Source: Nereocystis luetkeana (lineage: Eukaryota > Sar > Phaeophyceae > Laminariales > Laminariaceae). From it: a stretch of DNA of 64,000 nt. The notes beneath the pieces were generated by a model that worked only from the letters and a program-made list of their open reading frames with translations, was not told the DNA's origin and did not search any database. Of this stretch, positions 58,507 through 64,000 are shown in pieces (the stretch's first letter is position 1; each line of letters starts with the position of its first letter). The stretch spans positions 10,905,561-10,969,560 of the forward strand of contig JARUPZ010000017.1 in assembly GCA_031213475.1 (NCBI GenBank), given 5' to 3'. Both the position numbers and the translations under genes were made by a program.

Positions 58507-58926
58507 ATGGTGAACGAGTTCAAGTCTGTTCAGAAACGGACGGGTTGGTTTGAGTTCGCACGAGATGGGTCTCACCCTTTATCGTACCGCATGCACCTTA
58601 GCGCCGTGGTTGTTGATGAAGCGGCGACAAGAGATTCACGCTTCAGAATACCAAGCGAAGTCAGTGTATGTACCGTCGAAGAATCACGCAAACCATGTTC
58701 AGCAATACACCCCGCGTTAACACACAAAGTTGCGGGTAATGGCCTGCTCGCTCACAATGGTATGCCGTATAAATATCTGTTAACACCACCAACACATGAG
58801 TGCAAAGTAGGTCCGATTGCAGCCCGCGCGTGGTTCCAGGGTGACAACACCGCAACCCCAGCTAAACCGATGGTAGCAGCAGTAATGTACTGGAATGTAC
58901 TGGTGAATGCTTCGACAATGTCATAA
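58507..58926 (+). CDS. telomere-proximal 139-codon open frame, unrecognised
   Basis: Starts with ATG (58507) and ends with TAA after 139 codons. The composition is balanced, with segments SVQKRTGWFEFARDGSHPLS, RFRIPSEVSVCTVEESRKP and VGPIAARAWFQGD; the C-terminus is mildly hydrophobic. There is no signal peptide, and no membrane span long enough to call. I do not recognise the family. It is the last sizeable frame before the telomere, 1.2 kb away. It could be a small single-exon gene, an exon, or chance. Confidence 0.3.
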   Translation: MVNEFKSVQKRTGWFEFARDGSHPLSYRMHLSAVVVDEAATRDSRFRIPSEVSVCTVEESRKPCSAIHPALTHKVAGNGLLAHNGMPYKYLLTPPTHECKVGPIAARAWFQGDNTATPAKPMVAAVMYWNVLVNASTMS

Positions 58927-59800
58927 TTCTTCAAAAATACGTCTAAGAAGCACACCAACGTGTGTATTCGACAGTCGTCGTATCGTGCGTTTATGAGTGT
59001 AGAGTAGACGTTGTTACGGGAAGGGGGGAGTCTTGGGCTTTCTTAAGCTTCGCTCGTCGGTGAATTCCCGGAATACTGTGCCCCAAAGTTGCATACGAGA
59101 TCGATATTATGTGTTTGACAAGTATATCACGTCGATACATTACTGTCCAGCTCACAAGCGATCGTATAGAATATGGGGACAACATCGTCACACAAACCAA
59201 TAATAGGGGGTTTGCGACAGAACCTATCATGGTTGGGTCGCGAACCACAGACTACTCTCAAAACCAAAACATAATCGGGTTTGAAACTGCTTGCGGGAAC
59301 CCGAAACGATCATTTCGGTTTTGAACTGGAAAAACAATTCTTTGAATTTAGAATACAGCAACAAATAACAAATAACGAAATAAAAGTACGAAAAATGGAG
59401 CACCAACGGCTTCGCACGAGATGCTGCTCCCTGCTGCTGCTGCGTGGCTCGCTGCGTTAGTGTCCGCTCTGTGTGCTCTATGGCAGTCATGCGAAGAGTG
59501 TCAATCGATGCGACTGGGGCTTGCTGTGCAGTGCCTGCGTAGGCTTGCTGTGGACGTGCCTGTGGTGCGGTAACACACCCTAGAACCCAGACTATCGCTA
59601 CTTTGGGGCCGCACCGACAACAAGCAGAACAGCAGAGCAACAACTTCAGCAGCAGTCCACAACGCACACGGCGCCGTCAACGACGTTGAAGCTGCACCCT
59701 GCCCGCCCTCCGCCGCATATGGCCGTATTCCTTTGCCGGCCATAACGAGGGCTTGGCGTTGACTCGGACTCGTCGAATGGGCCGTGCGCTTCGATAGATA
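58927..59800. other. no recognisable gene
   Basis: Frames on the minus strand at 59227-59667 and 59501-59908 run through CTG/CAG-rich and telomeric sequence and are not credible genes. Confidence 0.4.
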
Positions 59801-59833
59801 GGTTAGGGTTAGGGTTAGGGTTAGGGTTAGGGC
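59801..59833 (+). repeat. interstitial telomeric repeat near the chromosome end
   Basis: Five TTAGGG units in telomere orientation, about 310 bp internal to the main telomere. Confidence 0.95.
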
Positions 59834-59956
59834 TCTAAGCCTATTTGCAAAAAAGACTAAAGGTCGATTATTTGAGACTAAGGTCGTTTCAAATAGGCCT
59901 AGAGGCACTTCAACTAAGTCTTTGCCCCTAAAAAAAGGTTTTCGCCCCTATTTCAC

Positions 59957-60146
59957 ACTAAAATCAAGTAATTTCAGTATCCGAGAGTAAAACCAAGTGT
60001 AAAATATAATACCATACTAAATCCAAGTCAGTTCTCGGCGACGATACTAAAAACAAGTCATTTCGACCTCACTGGGTGAAAACCACTTCACTTCGACCTG
60101 CCTTCACTGAAATCAAGTCACTCCAGGTGTAGATAGTAAAATCAAG
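59957..60146 (+). repeat. telomere-associated minisatellite
   Basis: About six degenerate units of ATACTAAAATCAAGTCATTT-type sequence with period near 32-38 bp (variants AAACCAAGT, AATCCAAGTCA, AAAACAAGTCATTTCGACCT, AATCAAGTCACTCC). The last unit, AAAATCAAGTA, runs directly into GGGTTAGGG. Confidence 0.75.
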
Positions 60147-63100
60147 TAGGGTTAGGGTTAGGGGTTAGGGTTAGGGGTTAGGGTTAGGGTTAGGGGTTAG
60201 GGTTAGGGTTAGGGTTAGGGTTAGGGTTAGGGTTAGGGTTAGGGTTAGGGTTAGGGTTAGGGTTAGGGTTAGGGTTAGGGTTAGGGTTAGGGTTAGGGTT
60301 AGGGTTAGGGTTAGGGTTAGGGTTAGGGTTAGGGTTGGGGTTAGGGTTAGGGTTGGGGTTAGGGTTAGGGTTAGGGTTAGGGTTAGGGTTAGGGTTAGGG
60401 TTAGGGTTAGGGTTAGGGTTAGGGTTAGGGTTAGGGTTAGGGTTAGGGTTAGGGTTAGGGTTAGGGTTAGGGTTAGGGTTAGGGTTAGGGTTAGGGTTAG
60501 GGTTAGGGTTAGGGTTAGGGTTAGGGTTAGGGTTAGGGTTAGGGTTAGGGTTAGGGTTAGGGTTAGGGTTAGGGTTAGGGTTAGGGTTAGGGTTAGGGTT
60601 AGGGTTAGGGTTAGGGTTAGGGTTAGGGTTAGGGTTAGGGTTAGGGTTAGGGTTAGGGTTAGGGTTAGGGTTAGGGTTAGGGTTAGGGTTAGGGTTAGGG
60701 TTAGGGTTAGGGTTAGGGTTAGGGTTAGGGTTAGGGTTAGGGTTAGGGTTAGGGTTAGGGTTAGGGTTAGGGTTAGGGTTAGGGTTAGGGTTAGGGTTAG
60801 GGTTAGGGTTAGGGTTAGGGTTAGGGTTAGGGTTAGGGTTAGGGTTAGGGTTAGGGTTAGGGTTAGGGTTAGGGTTAGGGTTAGGGTTAGGGTTAGGGTT
60901 AGGGTTAGGGTTAGGGTTAGGGTTAGGGTTAGGGTTAGGGTTAGGGTTAGGGTTAGGGTTAGGGTTAGGGTTAGGGTTAGGGTTAGGGTTAGGGTTAGGG
61001 TTAGGGTTAGGGTTAGGGTTAGGGTTAGGGTTAGGGTTAGGGTTAGGGTTAGGGTTAGGGTTAGGGTTAGGGTTAGGGTTAGGGTTAGGGTTAGGGTTAG
61101 GGTTAGGGTTAGGGTTAGGGTTAGGGTTAGGGTTAGGGTTAGGGTTAGGGTTAGGGTTAGGGTTAGGGTTAGGGTTAGGGTTAGGGTTAGGGTTAGGGTT
61201 AGGGTTAGGGTTAGGGTTAGGGTTAGGGTTAGGGTTAGGGTTAGGGTTAGGGTTAGGGTTAGGGTTAGGGTTAGGGTTAGGGTTAGGGTTAGGGTTAGGG
61301 TTAGGGTTAGGGTTAGGGTTAGGGTTAGGGTTAGGGTTAGGGTTAGGGTTAGGGTTAGGGTTAGGGTTAGGGTTAGGGTTAGGGTTAGGGTTAGGGTTAG
61401 GGTTAGGGTTAGGGTTAGGGTTAGGGTTAGGGTTAGGGTTAGGGTTAGGGTTAGGGTTAGGGTTAGGGTTAGGGTTAGGGTTAGGGTTAGGGTTAGGGTT
61501 AGGGTTAGGGTTAGGGTTAGGGTTAGGGTTAGGGTTAGGGTTAGGGTTAGGGTTAGGGTTAGGGTTAGGGTTAGGGTTAGGGTTAGGGTTAGGGTTAGGG
61601 TTAGGGTTAGGGTTAGGGTTAGGGTTAGGGTTAGGGTTAGGGTTAGGGTTAGGGTTAGGGTTAGGGTTAGGGTTAGGGTTAGGGTTAGGGTTAGGGTTAG
61701 GGTTAGGGTTAGGGTTAGGGTTAGGGTTAGGGTTAGGGTTAGGGTTAGGGTTAGGGTTAGGGTTAGGGTTAGGGTTAGGGTTAGGGTTAGGGTTAGGGTT
61801 AGGGTTAGGGTTAGGGTTAGGGTTAGGGTTAGGGTTAGGGTTAGGGTTAGGGTTAGGGTTAGGGTTAGGGTTAGGGTTAGGGTTAGGGTTAGGGTTAGGG
61901 TTAGGGTTAGGGTTAGGGTTAGGGTTAGGGTTAGGGTTAGGGTTAGGGTTAGGGTTAGGGTTAGGGTTAGGGTTAGGGTTAGGGTTAGGGTTAGGGTTAG
62001 GGTTAGGGTTAGGGTTAGGGTTAGGGTTAGGGTTAGGGTTAGGGTTAGGGTTAGGGTTAGGGTTAGGGTTAGGGTTAGGGTTAGGGTTAGGGTTAGGGTT
62101 AGGGTTAGGGTTAGGGTTAGGGTTAGGGTTAGGGTTAGGGTTAGGGTTAGGGTTAGGGTTAGGGTTAGGGTTAGGGTTAGGGTTAGGGTTAGGGTTAGGG
62201 TTAGGGTTAGGGTTAGGGTTAGGGTTAGGGTTAGGGTTAGGGTTAGGGTTAGGGTTAGGGTTAGGGTTAGGGTTAGGGTTAGGGTTAGGGTTAGGGTTAG
62301 GGTTAGGGTTAGGGTTAGGGTTAGGGTTAGGGTTAGGGTTAGGGTTAGGGTTAGGGTTAGGGTTAGGGTTAGGGTTAGGGTTAGGGTTAGGGTTAGGGTT
62401 AGGGTTAGGGTTAGGGTTAGGGTTAGGGTTAGGGTTAGGGTTAGGGTTAGGGTTAGGGTTAGGGTTAGGGTTAGGGTTAGGGTTAGGGTTAGGGTTAGGG
62501 TTAGGGTTAGGGTTAGGGTTAGGGTTAGGGTTAGGGTTAGGGTTAGGGTTAGGGTTAGGGTTAGGGTTAGGGTTAGGGTTAGGGTTAGGGTTAGGGTTAG
62601 GGTTAGGGTTAGGGTTAGGGTTAGGGTTAGGGTTAGGGTTAGGGTTAGGGTTAGGGTTAGGGTTAGGGTTAGGGTTAGGGTTAGGGTTAGGGTTAGGGTT
62701 AGGGTTAGGGTTAGGGTTAGGGTTAGGGTTAGGGTTAGGGTTAGGGTTAGGGTTAGGGTTAGGGTTAGGGTTAGGGTTAGGGTTAGGGTTAGGGTTAGGG
62801 TTAGGGTTAGGGTTAGGGTTAGGGTTAGGGTTAGGGTTAGGGTTAGGGTTAGGGTTAGGGTTAGGGTTAGGGTTAGGGTTAGGGTTAGGGTTAGGGTTAG
62901 GGTTAGGGTTAGGGTTAGGGTTAGGGTTAGGGTTAGGGTTAGGGTTAGGGTTAGGGTTAGGGTTAGGGTTAGGGTTAGGGTTAGGGTTAGGGTTAGGGTT
63001 AGGGTTAGGGTTAGGGTTAGGGTTAGGGTTAGGGTTAGGGTTAGGGTTAGGGTTAGGGTTAGGGTTAGGGTTAGGGTTAGGGTTAGGGTTAGGGTTAGGG

Positions 63101-63430
63101 TTAGGGTTAGGGTTAGGGTTAGGGTTAGGGTTAGGGTTAGGGTTAGGGTTAGGGTTAGGGTTAGGGTTAGGGTTAGGGTTAGGGTTAGGGTTAGGGTTAG
63201 GGTTAGGGTTAGGGTTAGGGTTAGGGTTAGGGTTAGGGTTAGGGTTAGGGTTAGGGTTAGGGTTAGGGTTAGGGTTAGGGTTAGGGTTAGGGTTAGGGTT
63301 AGGGTTAGGGTTAGGGTTAGGGTTAGGGTTAGGGTTAGGGTTAGGGTTAGGGTTAGGGTTAGGGTTAGGGTTAGGGTTAGGGTTAGGGTTAGGGTTAGGG
63401 TTAGGGTTAGGGTTAGGGTTAGGGTTAGGG
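60147..63430 (+). repeat. telomere, (TTAGGG)n
   Basis: About 540 TTAGGG units. The proximal ~210 bp contain TTAGGGG variants and two TTGGGG variants (60335-60340 and 60353-60358). From about 60359 to 63430 I see an uninterrupted array of roughly 510 perfect units. The G-rich strand runs 5' to 3' towards the right edge, as required for a right-hand chromosome end extended by telomerase. The Leu-Gly open frame of over 1000 codons across it is only the translation of the repeat. Confidence 0.99.
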
Positions 63431-64000
63431 GTTAGGGGAGGGTAGGGTTAGGGTAGGGTTAGGTTAGGAGGGTTAGGGTAGGGGTTAGGGGTGGGGGTTG
63501 GGGTAGGGTGTAGGGTTAGGGTTAGGGGTTAGGGTTAGGTTAGGGGGTTAGGGTTAGGGTTGAGGGTGAGGGTGAGGGTTAGGGTGAGGGTTAGGGGGTA
63601 GGGTGAGGGTGAGGGGGTGGGGTTAGGGTTAGGGTTAGGGGGTAGGGGTAGGGTAGGGTTAGGGGTAGGGTTAGGGTTAGGGTTAGGGTTAGGGGTGGGG
63701 TAGGGGGTGGGTTAGGGTAGGGAGGTAGGGTGTGGGTTGGGGTAGGGTTAGGGGGAGGGTGGGGGAGGGGTGGGTAGGGTTGGGGTGAGGTGGTGGGTAG
63801 GGGGTAGGGTGAGGGGGTAGGGGTGGGGAGGGTTAGGAGGTGAGGGGCTGAGGGGAGGGGTAGGGGGTGGGGTGGGGGGTGGGTGGGCTTAGGGTGTGGG
63901 GAGGGGGTAGGGGTTGGGTAGGGGGAGGGGTGGGGGTGGGGTAGGGGGTGGGGTAGGGTGGGTAGGGGGTGGGGTGGGGGTGGGGTAGGGGGTGTGGGAG
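63431..64000 (+). repeat. degenerate G-rich telomere tail
   Basis: TTAGGG units become increasingly replaced by TTAGGGG, TAGGG, TGAGGG, GGTAGGGG and GTGGGG, with units of 4-9 bp. Nearly all bases are G, T or A, as expected for the telomeric G strand. The pattern is most simply explained by low-coverage or error-prone consensus at the contig end. Confidence 0.85.

Noticed and set aside
60335-63445. Open frame of more than 1000 codons encoding Leu-Gly repeats
   Set aside because: It is the direct translation of TTAGGG repeats, which contain no stop in this frame. It is telomere, not a gene.
1-64000. CRISPR array, bacterial operons, ribosome-binding sites or rRNA
   Set aside because: None was seen. 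Repeat spacing is not CRISPR-like, and the telomere, LINE and MITEs mark eukaryotic nuclear DNA.

Overview
The window is the end of a eukaryotic chromosome. From about 60147 to the right edge it is telomere, with the G-rich TTAGGG strand reading 5'->3' to the right, so the chromosome terminus is at or just beyond base 64000. The 60 kb to the left is a classic subtelomere. I see no intact gene I can name, no rRNA, no CRISPR and no bacterial operon structure. Reading frames are short and broken, and the recognisable content is mobile DNA, minisatellites and interstitial telomeric sequence. The organism cannot be fixed from this alone. TTAGGG telomeres, roughly balanced base composition, a LINE of the endonuclease plus reverse transcriptase type and decayed hAT-like DNA transposons fit an alga or other protist (for example a stramenopile), but that is inference.

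Layout. 1-10 kb: three copies of a ~240-bp terminal-inverted-repeat element (MITE A), two degenerate minisatellites, short telomeric islands, two unrecognised coding relics and a tRNA-like relic. 10-18 kb: a ~540-bp foldback element and the densest cluster of a palindromic 9-mer, TACC(A/T)GGTA, found 19 times in the window against about 0.5 expected. 18.4-23.0 kb: a three-level nest, in which a hAT-like element carries a TA-flanked MITE (MITE B) in its right terminus, and that MITE is split by a second hAT-like element of ~2.7 kb. 24-36 kb: telomeric islands, degenerate short-period repeats, CAG-rich repeats and a few possible exons. 36.6-39.6 kb: a clean MITE B copy, then a ~230-bp satellite array interrupted by MITE A, which itself holds a nested MITE B. 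43-45 kb: possible exons, one with an H-x-R-x-G-D motif typical of fucosyltransferase-like glycosyltransferases. 46-50 kb: tandem duplications and telomeric insertions flanked by target duplications. 50.3-53.5 kb: a dead LINE on the minus strand, with a MITE A copy inside it and a telomeric island 14 nt past its stop codon. 53.9-59.8 kb: unrecognised coding relics. 59.96-60.15 kb: a telomere-associated minisatellite. 60.15-63.43 kb: the telomere. 63.43-64.0 kb: a degraded G-rich tail that is probably consensus error.

The unifying theme is breakage and patching. Telomeric repeats occur in both orientations at about 20 internal sites. Three of them sit between direct duplications of flanking DNA (9, 9 and 75 bp), the expected trace of telomeric repeats added at staggered breaks. 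No genes here can be shown to work together.
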